A stretch of DNA of 64,000 nucleotides from G963676655 sp963678305 (GCA_963678305.2 CAXXVV010000003.1:496001-560000), one strand, 5' to 3'. Positions 8,665-17,730 are shown, counted from the stretch's first letter. Notes: a model not told the origin generated them from the letters alone. Program-made: numbers and translations.

Positions 8665-8697
8665 CACAAAAAAAGCGGAGCTTTTACGCTCCGCTTT
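8665..8697 (-). terminator. terminator of pnp, possibly bidirectional
   Basis: A perfect 10-bp stem, AAAGCGGAGC and GCTCCGCTTT with a 6-base loop. On the minus strand it continues into a run of Ts and serves pnp; on the plus strand the T tract is poorer but it could also stop the convergent lipoprotein transcript. Confidence 0.85.
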
Positions 8698-8722
8698 GTA
8701 TTTTATAGATGTCAGCTGAAAC

Positions 8723-10822
8723 TCAGCTTTCCATTTCTTCCAGAGCCGCCCGGCGGCTGAGACGAATCTTGCCGCCCTGGTCAACATCCAGAACTTTAAC
8801 CGTAACGTAGTCGCCTTCCTGACAAATATCTTCGGCGGCACGAACCCGGTAGTTCGCCATTTCCGAGATATGCAGCAGGCCTTCCTGACCAGGAAGGATT
8901 TCGACAAACGCGCCGAATTCACGAACGCCTTTGACCAGGCCGCGATAGACTTGACCAACTTCAACTTCAGCAGTCAGTTCACCAATGCGGCGCAGCGCTT
9001 CATCCATGTGCTCTTTATCTGCAGCCATGACTTTGACGGTTCCGTCCTCTTCGACGTTGATGTCGGATTCCGTTTCAGCGGTAATCGCCCGGATGTGTTT
9101 GCCTCCAGGACCGATCAGCGCACCTATTTTTTCCGGATTGATCTTGATTTCCACAATGCGCGGAGCATTTGCGTTAAGCTCTTCACGCGGAGCAGCAATA
9201 CATTCCTGGATGGTATCGAGAATCTTCATGCGGGCAATTTTATTGCGTTCCATTGCCTTGGCCAACAGGTCAATCGAGATACCCGGCAGTTTCAAGTCGA
9301 GCTGGAAACCGGTAATCCCTTCACGGGTACCACAGACTTTAAAGTCCATATCGCCAAAGTGGTCTTCCGCACCGAGGATATCGGTCAGCAACAGTTCTTC
9401 GCCGTTATCGCCGGTTACCAGTCCGCAGGAAATACCCGCGACCGGAGCCTTGATCGGCACGCCGGCATCCATCAGCGCCAGAGTTGCGCCGCAGACCGAT
9501 GCCATCGAAGTTGAACCGTTGGAAGCCATAACTTCGGAAACACAACGGATAACATACGGAAAATCCTTCGGAATAACTTTTGAAACAGAACGTTCAGCCA
9601 GGTTGCCGTGACCTATTTCACGACGGCCGGGACCGGCGATACGGCCGACTTCACCAACGCTGAAGTTCGGAAAATTGTAATGCAGATAGAAACGCTTCGC
9701 ATAAGATTCACCGCTAGGATCATCATATTCCTGAGAAGCTTTCTCATTACCTAGAGTGGCAATAACCAGGGCCTGAGTTTCACCTCGGGAGAAAAGACCT
9801 GTACCATGAACTATCGGCAGCAGACCAACTTCCGCGCTCAAAGGACGGAGGTCTTCAATTCCACGGCCATCAGGACGGAACTGTTCTTCCAGAATCGCTT
9901 TGCGAACAGTTTTCTGAACCAGATTGTCAAAACCGATTGTCAGGTAGAAATCCAGGTCTTCCTGTTCCGGGAATTTTTCAGCCAGAGCTTCTGCCATGCC
10001 TTCAGCTACTTTGTCCAAAGCTTCACCGCGCTCGGCTTTACCCGGAACCCTGCAAGCTTCAGCCATGCCGGCCGCACAATATTCTTCAATCGCGGCCATT
10101 ACATCAGCCGGGACCAGTTTCAACTTAGGTTCAACCTTGGCTTTGCCGGCCTCGGCAACCAGATTCTGCTGAGCTTCAACCTGAATTTTGACAACACTGT
10201 CGGCAAACAGCATCGCTTCATGCAACTGATCTTCACTCAACTCTTCACATTCACCCTCGATCATGATTACTTTACCTGGGAGCCCGGCATAAATCAGTTC
10301 AAGTGAACTTTCTTTCATTTCCTGGATGGTCGGATTAGCAACAAACTGGCCATCAATCATGCCGATGCGCACTGCCCCGATCGGGCCCATAAACGGCAGC
10401 GGCGAAATCGCCAGCGCGGCGGAAGCTCCAACCATACAGAGAACATCGGGATCGTTTTTACCGTCAGTACTGAGGGTCAGGGCTTGAATCTGTACTTCGT
10501 CAAAGAAGCCTTTCGGGAACATTGAACGGATCGGTCGGTCAGTTACGCGGCAGGTAAGAATTTCCTTTTCAGTAGGACGACCTTCGCGTTTGATGTAACC
10601 GCCGGGGAATTTACCGGCTGAACAATATTTTTCGCGATAATCGATTTGCAGCGGAAAGAAATCCGAACCTTCGCGAGCGGGTCCGGTACAAGCTGCGACA
10701 ATGACTACGGTGTCGCCCTGGCGGACCAGAACGGAACCGGCGGCCAGATTGGCCATTTTGCCGGTGGAAATCTCCATCGATTTCCCTGCGGCGATTTCAA
10801 ATGATACTTTGTGTTCCGACAT
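8723..10822 (-). CDS. pnp: polyribonucleotide nucleotidyltransferase (PNPase)
   Basis: A 699-residue 3'-5' phosphorolytic exoribonuclease, a trimer that degrades mRNA and forms part of the degradosome in other bacteria. Domain order: first RNase PH domain (about 1-210), an all-helical linker, second RNase PH domain (about 312-540, with FRPDGRG and the catalytic region DILGAEDHFGDMDFK), KH domain (about 553-610, with the GXXG loop in GALIGPGGKHIR) and S1 domain (about 620-690, GLVKGVREFGAFVEILPG). All domains are complete. GGAG precedes the ATG. rpsO, the usual upstream partner, is absent here. The long leader carries two hairpins, suggesting post-transcriptional control. Confidence 0.97.
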   Translation of the reverse strand: MSEHKVSFEIAAGKSMEISTGKMANLAAGSVLVRQGDTVVIVAACTGPAREGSDFFPLQIDYREKYCSAGKFPGGYIKREGRPTEKEILTCRVTDRPIRSMFPKGFFDEVQIQALTLSTDGKNDPDVLCMVGASAALAISPLPFMGPIGAVRIGMIDGQFVANPTIQEMKESSLELIYAGLPGKVIMIEGECEELSEDQLHEAMLFADSVVKIQVEAQQNLVAEAGKAKVEPKLKLVPADVMAAIEEYCAAGMAEACRVPGKAERGEALDKVAEGMAEALAEKFPEQEDLDFYLTIGFDNLVQKTVRKAILEEQFRPDGRGIEDLRPLSAEVGLLPIVHGTGLFSRGETQALVIATLGNEKASQEYDDPSGESYAKRFYLHYNFPNFSVGEVGRIAGPGRREIGHGNLAERSVSKVIPKDFPYVIRCVSEVMASNGSTSMASVCGATLALMDAGVPIKAPVAGISCGLVTGDNGEELLLTDILGAEDHFGDMDFKVCGTREGITGFQLDLKLPGISIDLLAKAMERNKIARMKILDTIQECIAAPREELNANAPRIVEIKINPEKIGALIGPGGKHIRAITAETESDINVEEDGTVKVMAADKEHMDEALRRIGELTAEVEVGQVYRGLVKGVREFGAFVEILPGQEGLLHISEMANYRVRAAEDICQEGDYVTVKVLDVDQGGKIRLSRRAALEEMES

Positions 10823-10853
10823 ATTTTTCTCCTGTCGTTATTTACACACTCTG

Positions 10854-10901
10854 TGCGCATAAGCGCATACTTTTCCGAAACACAATCTGCGTGTTTCGGA
10901 A
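10854..10901 (-). promoter_or_regulatory. paired hairpins in the pnp leader
   Basis: Two perfect inverted repeats lie 32 to 79 bases upstream of the pnp start. The larger one (10873-10901) has an 11-bp stem, TTCCGAAACAC and GTGTTTCGGAA, with a 7-base loop. The smaller one (10854-10867) has a TGCGC/GCGCA stem and a 4-base loop. Neither is followed by a T run, so they are not simple terminators. In E. coli a pnp leader hairpin is cut by RNase III and mediates autoregulation; a similar role here is an inference. Confidence 0.6.
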
Positions 10902-11084
10902 CCGGTGCGGACAGAAACGAATCAGGAAAGAGTAGTAAAATCGGAAATTTGCGGAACCGCATTATCAACCTCCCGGAAAACCTTCCCGGAACCTGATAGC
11001 ACTAGTTCCACAAAAAACAAATTTACCGAACTCTTCTTTACCTTTTCCGGTTTTTGTCCGGCTTTGTTTTTTACAATTGTTAAT

Positions 11085-11112
11085 AATATAGCAGAATTTC
11101 GTTAAAAATCAA
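11085..11112 (-). promoter_or_regulatory. candidate pnp promoter
   Basis: Read on the minus strand: TTGATT, 16 bases, TATATT. Transcription from here would give a leader of roughly 255 bases containing both hairpins. Confidence 0.45.
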
Positions 11113-11136
11113 GTTTCCGGAAGTATTACCGGGAAA
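11102..11136 (-). terminator. weak terminator after the 11.1-kb lipoprotein gene
   Basis: On the minus strand TTTCC(C)GG and CCGGAAA form a bulged stem, followed by TTGATTTTTAACG. It overlaps the -35 box of the candidate pnp promoter. Confidence 0.4.
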
Positions 11137-11137
11137 A

Positions 11138-12334
11138 TCAATGTATTTCAATCATTTTCATTATCAGGAACTTATTGCCGTTAATCGTCCCTGAAATAAA
11201 ATATTTTCCTTTGGGCAATGGTAAAGACAAGGTATATTTCAATGTCTGATTCTGTTCCGGGTCCAACTCGGAAACAACAAATTCACGGGCTGTTTCCGGT
11301 ACAGTTTCAACAGTCCCGGCTTTGACCAGACAAGTCTTAACGTGCAAATCGGCATAACGTCTGACCGAACTTAAATCCAGGACAATATTCAAATCCTGCG
11401 AAGTAGTTTTTGTTTTACTGTCCAAAGCGACATCTCCGCAAAGTGTGGATATACCGGACAGACCTTTAAAAACCAGAAGACGACTGGTCATTGTCCTGAT
11501 TTTTCCGGGAGCCAATTTTATCGGGGAAGATATAATCTCCATCGTGCGAATCTCCTCCCCGTCCTTGGGGCCGTGCCAGGAATAGAACGCCCCGTCCGGA
11601 GCAAGATTCGCCATATCTGTCGCAAAAACCATCACTATTTTCTGACGCGGATAAACTCTGGCCGTCCAGGGCTGGCCCGGAACCAGAAAATTATTTTTCC
11701 CCATCTGGGTTTCAGTTGTAATAACTTGATCCTCGGGATAGCGTGTAACAGCTCTTCCCGCCGCATAATCGGCCTTGCCGCGAACCGGATAGACCGCCTT
11801 GCCGCCGCCCGAAAGATTGTTGGGGATTATGTTAACCCACAATGTCGCAGACTCAGGCTCTTCAGCCAGATTCTTCAATGTAGTTTCAACCGTCACCGCA
11901 CTAACACCCTTTTCCAGAATCAGCCTGCGGCGCAAGCTGAAATCCTGAGACTGGTAGTATCGCCCGACCATATCCAACTCAACCAGGTTCGCTTTATTCA
12001 TCGCGGAAGTTACTTTCATCGTACAGTTGGAAAGCGGGACCTTGCCCCAGAACCATTCTTTCCATCCGGACATGTTGCTGAACACCATTTCCGGCAGCAA
12101 CGGATCCTCTATAACCCGCTTTTCCTGATATGGAAAGAGCAAATCGATTCCGTCATATTTCAAGTCGGCAATTCGTCCGTTAGAATCCGGAAGAACTGTC
12201 ATGGAGATAAACTGGTTACTTATTTTATACGCAGGCAGTCCATACGCTTTTGTCTTAACTATTTTCTCGCTGACACAACCGGCCAATACCATTATGAGAA
12301 GGGCCGGGATGGATAACTTTAATATCTTCTGCAT
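11138..12334 (-). CDS. lipoprotein, galactose-mutarotase-like beta-sandwich suspected
   Basis: About 398 residues from the ATG at 12334, chosen because AAAGGA lies the same distance upstream as for the preceding gene; an in-frame ATG at 12349 would add five residues. The signal MQKILKLSIPALLIMVLAGC ends in a lipobox. The mature part begins with SNQFISMTVLPDSNGRIADL and YDGIDLLFP, a pattern seen in DUF4380-like and other mutarotase-fold proteins acting on carbohydrates; the family call is from memory. It is the last gene of a minus-strand operon that follows a large secreted hydrolase-like protein, so a role in handling an extracellular sugar is likely but unproven. Confidence 0.6.
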   Translation of the reverse strand: MQKILKLSIPALLIMVLAGCVSEKIVKTKAYGLPAYKISNQFISMTVLPDSNGRIADLKYDGIDLLFPYQEKRVIEDPLLPEMVFSNMSGWKEWFWGKVPLSNCTMKVTSAMNKANLVELDMVGRYYQSQDFSLRRRLILEKGVSAVTVETTLKNLAEEPESATLWVNIIPNNLSGGGKAVYPVRGKADYAAGRAVTRYPEDQVITTETQMGKNNFLVPGQPWTARVYPRQKIVMVFATDMANLAPDGAFYSWHGPKDGEEIRTMEIISSPIKLAPGKIRTMTSRLLVFKGLSGISTLCGDVALDSKTKTTSQDLNIVLDLSSVRRYADLHVKTCLVKAGTVETVPETAREFVVSELDPEQNQTLKYTLSLPLPKGKYFISGTINGNKFLIMKMIEIH

Positions 12335-12345
12335 GCCTGGTCCTT

Positions 12346-15159
12346 TCATTTGGTTGCTTCAAAATATTTGCGATACGGAAGGCTTTTACCGTGCATTTTG
12401 AAATGAGTCAACTGGTTGCTGTAAAGTCCCATCACCGGGACAAACGGCATAATATATTTGAAGCGTCTGTCCATGACGTATTCCATATTTTTCACAAGCG
12501 GTACAATTTCCGCCGATTTGACCAGCAACTGCCTGGCAGACGGCATCGAAACCCCGGTAGAACCTGATTTGCCGTTGATAACAACAATATTTCCCTTGGC
12601 CGGGACGGTATTCGACTTCACGATTTTCACTTGCGGACTGCTTTTGTTGATCACTTTTTTATTGGCGCAAAAGGCAAAATACTCTTGCAGCATATTCGCG
12701 GCCTGCTGTTCTTCTTTTGTCGGCTTTGCCGGGATGACAACTGAAAAATTCACGTTCTTCGCGGAATCGACGAAACCGAAGCTCAGTAATTGTTTTTCAG
12801 AAATCTTATACATATCAGATGTATAAACCAGCTTGATCAGCGAACCGCTGTCTACTTTGACCGCATTTGTCCGATATCCGTCACTTTTCGATAAAAAGGC
12901 GACTTTGCGTCCGTCAAATTCAATCGAACTCAGCTTGAAACCACGTATTTTACGTAATTTCACTTCCGTCAAAAAAGGAGATGTTTTATCGAATTTGACG
13001 GTATATTCCTGCCGGTTGATACCTTTCCGGCTCTTCAGCGTGCAGACCGTACCATCAGCAATTTTCGAGAATCCGCAAACCGCTTCAAACAAATAAGGCG
13101 TCCGGCTTTGCAACGCAAGCTGAAGCTTTGTTTCTCCGTCATGAATGGTATTTTGTCCGGAAGCGCTCCGGCGCATTTTCCGGATAAACAGGTAAGTGTC
13201 ATCTCCAAGATATTTATTGGCGATGCTGACGTCAAGCGGCATATCTTCATCATACGGGTTGCCGACAAAGAAAAAAGTATTCGGGCCTTTGCCGTAGCGC
13301 GCCTGATAGACTTTTTTGCCGTTGCTTTCATAGCGTAACGGAACTTCCGCCTGCCAGCCGGCCCGCATCATTTCAATTACTTCCGGAAAACAATAGACAA
13401 CCTGCGGGTTACCGTGACCAATCAAGTGGTTGGTTATCAAGCCGTACTTGAATTCATTGAAAATCACGTAATCGGCCAGTTTGGGGAGAAACTTCTTAAA
13501 ATCCTCTGTTGTTTTTTCCCGCCAGTTTGTAATTATCTTACTCAACCGGAATCCGTGACCGTGGGATGTAGCCGGACGCGGTCCGATATGATAGCGCAGC
13601 AGCGGCATCCACTCTTTATATTTGGCGACACCGAGGATTTCCTCTTCGACCATGATATAATCGCCTTTCAGGTAACCATTGGAAAACACCACCAGCTTTT
13701 CAGCCGGGTTTTTTGTTTTGATTATATTATGAGTAAAATCAACAATATGATTAATGGCAACACTCTGGTCGATGAACACACCCTTGTCATCCCAGGCCCG
13801 GCCTGGTAAATTTTTCTTTGTTGCCGGGCCACGATAGTAAGCACCGCCGTAGGCGCAGTCAAAGGCGAAACCGGGCAAATCAAGTTCTTTGGTCACATAA
13901 GCCGTATCTTCTTCGAACGCTTTGGCGAAACTGGTTCCCATCGGAAAAACCCGTACTTCGTGATCATGATGGGTCGACCACTGCTTCAGATAGTAAGGCA
14001 CACTCTTGTCATGGACGATGGAGTCAGGATATTTTTCTTTCGCCAGTTGCGCTTCACACCAGGTGCCGATAACTGAATTGTAGAACATCAAGCCGAATTT
14101 TCTGGCGTATTTTCGGAATATGTCACGCCGCATTTCGATAAATTTTTCCCGGGTCATGCCCTGGTAATTATACTTGGTTCCACACATTAAATAGGCTTTT
14201 TTATCTTTTCCCAACGGTTTGTAGTCCCAAAGCTCTTTTCGAACCTGCATATCACCGCTGCGCCGGTACGGACAATAAGTCCATTCATTGGTCACATAAA
14301 GGCGTCGGGCAACTTCATATTCCGGTTTCTTCCACCACAAAATATACTGGCCGTGAGCACCCCATATATAAGGATTATCCTGACCGACCACCGGAGCCCA
14401 GAGTTCCGGCATGCTGTCGTAATAAGCCTGAACAACCGCTTCCCGGCCGCCGAATTCCTGCGGCACCACCCCGATAGTATAACGGGACTTGACCGACGTT
14501 CCCGGCAAAACCGCGTTGCGTATCGAGTAAGTCATTGTGCTTACTCCGTTTTTGACTTTGCTGATACCGACGGCATTGTAGCTGACCGGATCAAATGGTA
14601 CTCCGCCGGCAAACAGGGCACATTTATCTCCGAAAACCGCCGCCGCCGGAAACGGCCGGGTCGATGCGCCGGTATGTTTTTCAACGCTGCCTTTCACCCC
14701 TTTCCGGATACAATCCTTTTTCCCGAAAGGATAATTGAAACCGAAACCGGTCCAGCACTCTTTGATTCCTGAAACATCTTTCAATTTTAATTTAATTCCA
14801 GGCTCAAGAAGCCGCTCCGCTTTACCGGTATTTTTGATTTCCGACTCCAGCAGAATAAGACGTTTTTCAGGCTTAACCTTTAGCGTCCATACAAGATTAC
14901 CGGCATCATATTTAAGGGTGAGTCCACGACCATCTCCGGTAATTTTCGGCGCAGGCAGTTTGATATTATTTTTTTGTTTGCCGTCATATATATAAAGCTC
15001 GCCAATGGCAGACAACGCCCCCTGATTCATCCCTTTGACCGTAAACTCCCCTTTAGTGCCAAAATCCAAAGCCATATCACGGTTTTTGACAACGACTCCA
15101 GCCTCAACGCCGCACGCCCCGTAAATAATCGCGGCTGTAATTAGACTTTTTCCAATCAT
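12346..15159 (-). CDS. large secreted glycoside-hydrolase-like protein
   Basis: About 937 residues from the ATG at 15159, which has AAAGGA upstream; the frame is open to 15225 but that would run into the leader. A signal peptide (MIGKSLITAAIIYGACGVEA) is followed by a beta-rich domain (to about 270), a probable TIM-barrel of about 400 residues (RVFPMGTSFAKAFEED, LDLPGFAFDCAYGGAYYRG, KLVVFSNGYLKGDYIM, FNEFKYGLITNHLIGHGNP), a beta-sandwich, and near residue 830 a segment VIPAKPTKEEQQAANMLQEY that resembles the small N-terminal domain of GH20/GH67 enzymes. Catalytic residues cannot be assigned; the acid D in FAFDCAYGG is one candidate. It follows the pseudopilin-like gene by 44 bases and is probably part of the same operon. 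Confidence 0.65.
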   Translation of the reverse strand: MIGKSLITAAIIYGACGVEAGVVVKNRDMALDFGTKGEFTVKGMNQGALSAIGELYIYDGKQKNNIKLPAPKITGDGRGLTLKYDAGNLVWTLKVKPEKRLILLESEIKNTGKAERLLEPGIKLKLKDVSGIKECWTGFGFNYPFGKKDCIRKGVKGSVEKHTGASTRPFPAAAVFGDKCALFAGGVPFDPVSYNAVGISKVKNGVSTMTYSIRNAVLPGTSVKSRYTIGVVPQEFGGREAVVQAYYDSMPELWAPVVGQDNPYIWGAHGQYILWWKKPEYEVARRLYVTNEWTYCPYRRSGDMQVRKELWDYKPLGKDKKAYLMCGTKYNYQGMTREKFIEMRRDIFRKYARKFGLMFYNSVIGTWCEAQLAKEKYPDSIVHDKSVPYYLKQWSTHHDHEVRVFPMGTSFAKAFEEDTAYVTKELDLPGFAFDCAYGGAYYRGPATKKNLPGRAWDDKGVFIDQSVAINHIVDFTHNIIKTKNPAEKLVVFSNGYLKGDYIMVEEEILGVAKYKEWMPLLRYHIGPRPATSHGHGFRLSKIITNWREKTTEDFKKFLPKLADYVIFNEFKYGLITNHLIGHGNPQVVYCFPEVIEMMRAGWQAEVPLRYESNGKKVYQARYGKGPNTFFFVGNPYDEDMPLDVSIANKYLGDDTYLFIRKMRRSASGQNTIHDGETKLQLALQSRTPYLFEAVCGFSKIADGTVCTLKSRKGINRQEYTVKFDKTSPFLTEVKLRKIRGFKLSSIEFDGRKVAFLSKSDGYRTNAVKVDSGSLIKLVYTSDMYKISEKQLLSFGFVDSAKNVNFSVVIPAKPTKEEQQAANMLQEYFAFCANKKVINKSSPQVKIVKSNTVPAKGNIVVINGKSGSTGVSMPSARQLLVKSAEIVPLVKNMEYVMDRRFKYIMPFVPVMGLYSNQLTHFKMHGKSLPYRKYFEATK

Positions 15160-15203
15160 GATCCGTCCTTTGTTAATTTTTTTTATATTTAGTTGTTTGA
15201 TCT

Positions 15204-15839
15204 TTATTTTTTCCAGCCGAACCAATTAGTCCGGTCCTGCTTCCAGTTTTCCCATTTCTGGCAAATGCCGAGGGAATCCGGCCCCAGCAATTTTACGGAA
15301 CCATCCATAAAAACAAAATTGGCCTTTTTCTGATGACGCGGAGCCCAATCTGTTTTCCAGCACCATTTTGTTCCGCGTAAATTCGGGGTATTCGAATCCG
15401 CAAAGTAAATAATATCAGCCGGTTTCGCAATATTATCGATATTCAACTCATGTTTGTTGTTTCCCAGAAAATAGTTCATTCCGTAACTTTGAGCGGTTTC
15501 GGAAAATGATTTCGGTTCCAACGGATCAGATTCTTCCGTATAAAACATCGCGGCCTTAGGGTTTGCCGGGCAATAAAATACAGTCGGGTCATCGCCGTAT
15601 TTAAGAATGAACATATACCAGAATTTCCATCTTCCTTTATTGCTTTTATCAACATAGGGAACAAGCGCGCCATTGTTGTCATTCTGATATTTTGCCGCCA
15701 TCCGGTAGATTTTATGCAAATTGTCCTGACACTTACGCGTCTTCCATTCCTCCGAATTTCTTTTGACGGCGACAGCGCCAAGTCCCAGCAAGGCAGCCAC
15801 AGCCAATATTACCACACCCAATTCTTTAAAGTTATTCAT
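15204..15839 (-). CDS. prepilin-like H-x9-DG protein lacking the prepilin cleavage motif
   Basis: A 211-residue protein. It has one N-terminal membrane helix (GVVILAVAALLGLGAVAV), then a CQDNLHKIYRMAAKYQNDNNG segment like that after the helix of PVC pseudopilins, and near the C-terminus HQKKANFVFMDGS, the H-x9-DG motif of this large family. The usual FTLIELLVV start with the processing site and Glu at +5 is absent. So it would probably stay as an uncleaved membrane protein. It is encoded between the canonical pseudopilin-like gene and the secreted hydrolase. The function of these proteins in Lentisphaerota and Planctomycetes is not established. Confidence 0.7.
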   Translation of the reverse strand: MNNFKELGVVILAVAALLGLGAVAVKRNSEEWKTRKCQDNLHKIYRMAAKYQNDNNGALVPYVDKSNKGRWKFWYMFILKYGDDPTVFYCPANPKAAMFYTEESDPLEPKSFSETAQSYGMNYFLGNNKHELNIDNIAKPADIIYFADSNTPNLRGTKWCWKTDWAPRHQKKANFVFMDGSVKLLGPDSLGICQKWENWKQDRTNWFGWKK

Positions 15840-15914
15840 GAACCTTTCCTTATTTTTTGTGAATCTATAGTCAATAAAAAAATATTTAAATTTTGCTTTC
15901 GGCCATGGCTATCT

Positions 15915-15978
15915 CCGCTTCCTGAGCACATAGTGCGATGTTTGAAGCGGTACATCGCCATCCGTCGTACGGATTAAA
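15915..15978 (+). repeat. two-hairpin dispersed repeat, copy A
   Basis: First hairpin: CCGCTTC (15915-15921) pairs with GAAGCGG (15944-15950), with an apical GCAC/GTGC helix. Second hairpin: ATCCGT-CGT-ACGGAT (15960-15974), then TAAA. It sits between the two prepilin-like genes, three bases after the end of the first (in transcription order). Copies B and C are at 55530 and 58305. Confidence 0.75.
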
Positions 15979-15980
15979 GT

Positions 15981-16634
15981 TTACCATTGTTTCCAGCGTT
16001 CATTGTCTTTGAACCAGCCGTCGACCGCGCCGTTATAAAGTCCGAATATCCTTGCTTTCATATTCCGGACATGACCGTCCGTAAAAGACAGGTTAACTGA
16101 GTTACCATGCCGGTCAATCGCAATATTGTCTACCCAACCTGAGTAATAACCGGAAAAATAAGGTGCTTTGACCGCATCGATTACCAGGACCAGGTATGCC
16201 GGTTTTTTAATCTGGGTGTTCCGGATATTTTTGTCTACATAGGAATATGAGCCATCAGATTTTCTCTCGCCCCAGTGGTAATCAACGCCATAAGAAAAAT
16301 ACCGGTTTTCCGGGTCCGCCGGACATTTCTGGATTTTGTTTTTCTTTTCGTCTAAATTTAAATAATCGTTGACCTGGTAATTCCAGTATTGCCAGGTACT
16401 GCTATTCATTTTATTGACATGCAACGGATAATAACCGTCGGAATCATTGACATATGAGGCGAAATGCAGCCCCCATTGTTTTAAATTATTGGCACAGCTG
16501 ATTGATTTTGCCTTGTCCCGCGCTTTGTTAAGCGCCGGCAGCAGCATGGCCGCCAATATCGCAATGATCGCGATCACTACAAGTAACTCAATCAATGTGA
16601 AGAAATAACGCATCCTTTTATTCTTTCCATTCAT
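15981..16634 (-). CDS. prepilin-type N-terminal methylation domain protein (H-x9-DG)
   Basis: A 217-residue protein with the canonical type IV prepilin/pseudopilin start MRYFFTLIELLVVIAIIAIL at residues 8-27: a cleavage site before Phe, Glu at +5 and a hydrophobic helix. It continues as ALNKARDKAKSISCANNLKQ and ends with HGNSVNLSFTDGH, the H-x9-DG motif. A strong GGAG site precedes the ATG. Hundreds of such proteins occur in Lentisphaerota genomes, typically next to LacI regulators and sugar-degradation genes, as here. A surface or secretion-associated role in carbohydrate use is inferred, not shown. Confidence 0.88.
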   Translation of the reverse strand: MNGKNKRMRYFFTLIELLVVIAIIAILAAMLLPALNKARDKAKSISCANNLKQWGLHFASYVNDSDGYYPLHVNKMNSSTWQYWNYQVNDYLNLDEKKNKIQKCPADPENRYFSYGVDYHWGERKSDGSYSYVDKNIRNTQIKKPAYLVLVIDAVKAPYFSGYYSGWVDNIAIDRHGNSVNLSFTDGHVRNMKARIFGLYNGAVDGWFKDNERWKQW

Positions 16635-16663
16635 TACCGGTTCTCCTCTTTCATGGTCAATGT

Positions 16664-17692
16664 TTATCTTAATATTGTTTCGGGTTCGTAATTTTGTTTT
16701 AACGGGCCTTGTGAATCCAATTCAGAAATCAACCCATCACAAAGTTTTGGAATATTATGATCGGCCGTCGAAACAGGATAAGGAAAAAATCTTGCCGCAT
16801 TGGTATTATTATAGCCGCAAACCGCAACATCCTTACCGACCACATAGCCATTATCGAGCAAATATTTAGCCCCGACAAGCGCATAGTAATCCGACAGGTA
16901 GATTATCCCGTTTATTGAATTATCCGCTTCCATAATTTTTCTCGTTTGCTCATAGCTTATGGTATAAATCTCCTGCAAAGAGTCATTCACCCCCGCAGAC
17001 GGAATCGAAACACAATATTTTCTTATCAGCTCATCCTCATTCTCATGCGGAAAAGCTTTAAACAATCCGGCCAAACGTCCATGTCCCTGATTTATCACCG
17101 GCATCAAAAGCTTGAAATTTAGCCGCCCCTGTTCCAGAAATCTATCTATAAAAGCTTTAATAGCGATACTGGACTCCACAGAGATAGTTCTTTTCAGTTC
17201 AAGTGCATTATAGCCTATATAGTGAATATCATGGGCCTCAAAATAATTTTCCATTTTTTCCGAGCCAAACGGAGAGCCGATAAAAATAAATGAAGAGCAT
17301 CCCCGGTTGACCAAATCCAGCACTTTGTTAAAGTTATCCGTAGATTCAGGCCCCATTGTTGCCATGTAAACCGAGAAACCGCGTTCATCGAGTTTTGACG
17401 TCAAGGCCATAGCCAGGCGGGTAATATGCTCTTCGTTCTTGATTCGCTCAAGGGCAAAAACCATACCGACGGTATTTGTTTTCATTCCAGTCATCACCCG
17501 ATAACCGAAATTAGGCTGATAATTAAGTTCTTTTGCCGCTTGTTTAACCAGCTCTTTTTTCTCTTCCGAACAAAAATTAACCGTCCGGTCATTCAATATC
17601 TGCGACACCGCCGAGACCGACACTCCCGCTTTACGGGCAACGTCTTTCAGCGTTGGTTTCCTGTTTTTTGTCCGCATGGTTGAAGAACTCAT
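16664..17692 (-). CDS. LacI-family transcriptional regulator
   Basis: A 342-residue repressor-type protein. Residues about 13-60 form the LacI helix-turn-helix and hinge (TLKDVARKAGVSVSAVSQIL, then YQPNFGYRVM); the rest is the periplasmic-binding-protein-like sensor, with VGMVFALERIKNEEHITRLA at its start and VAVCGYNNTNAARFF near the end. It is the first gene of the minus-strand operon with the prepilin-like genes and the secreted hydrolase, and so probably controls it. Its promoter at 17731-17759 is strong. The sugar effector is unknown. It is divergent to the LacI-solute-binding fusion operon. Confidence 0.92.
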   Translation of the reverse strand: MSSSTMRTKNRKPTLKDVARKAGVSVSAVSQILNDRTVNFCSEEKKELVKQAAKELNYQPNFGYRVMTGMKTNTVGMVFALERIKNEEHITRLAMALTSKLDERGFSVYMATMGPESTDNFNKVLDLVNRGCSSFIFIGSPFGSEKMENYFEAHDIHYIGYNALELKRTISVESSIAIKAFIDRFLEQGRLNFKLLMPVINQGHGRLAGLFKAFPHENEDELIRKYCVSIPSAGVNDSLQEIYTISYEQTRKIMEADNSINGIIYLSDYYALVGAKYLLDNGYVVGKDVAVCGYNNTNAARFFPYPVSTADHNIPKLCDGLISELDSQGPLKQNYEPETILR

Positions 17693-17730
17693 TCTTTCTT
17701 AAATAAAGTATTTGATATAAACTATTTTAT

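Larger units (their letters stand above)
10902..11137. other. pnp upstream region
   Basis: Together with the leader hairpins this gap spans 315 bases. It holds the probable pnp promoter, the terminator of the preceding minus-strand lipoprotein gene, and further C/G-rich short repeats (TTCCGG words near 10977-10990). No open frame was accepted. Confidence 0.5.

Noticed and set aside
8870..9611. Long plus-strand frames opposite pnp (and similar ones opposite etfA, etfB, gyrB and recA)
   Set aside because: They are antisense shadows caused by codon bias in well-conserved minus-strand genes; no domains or start signals.
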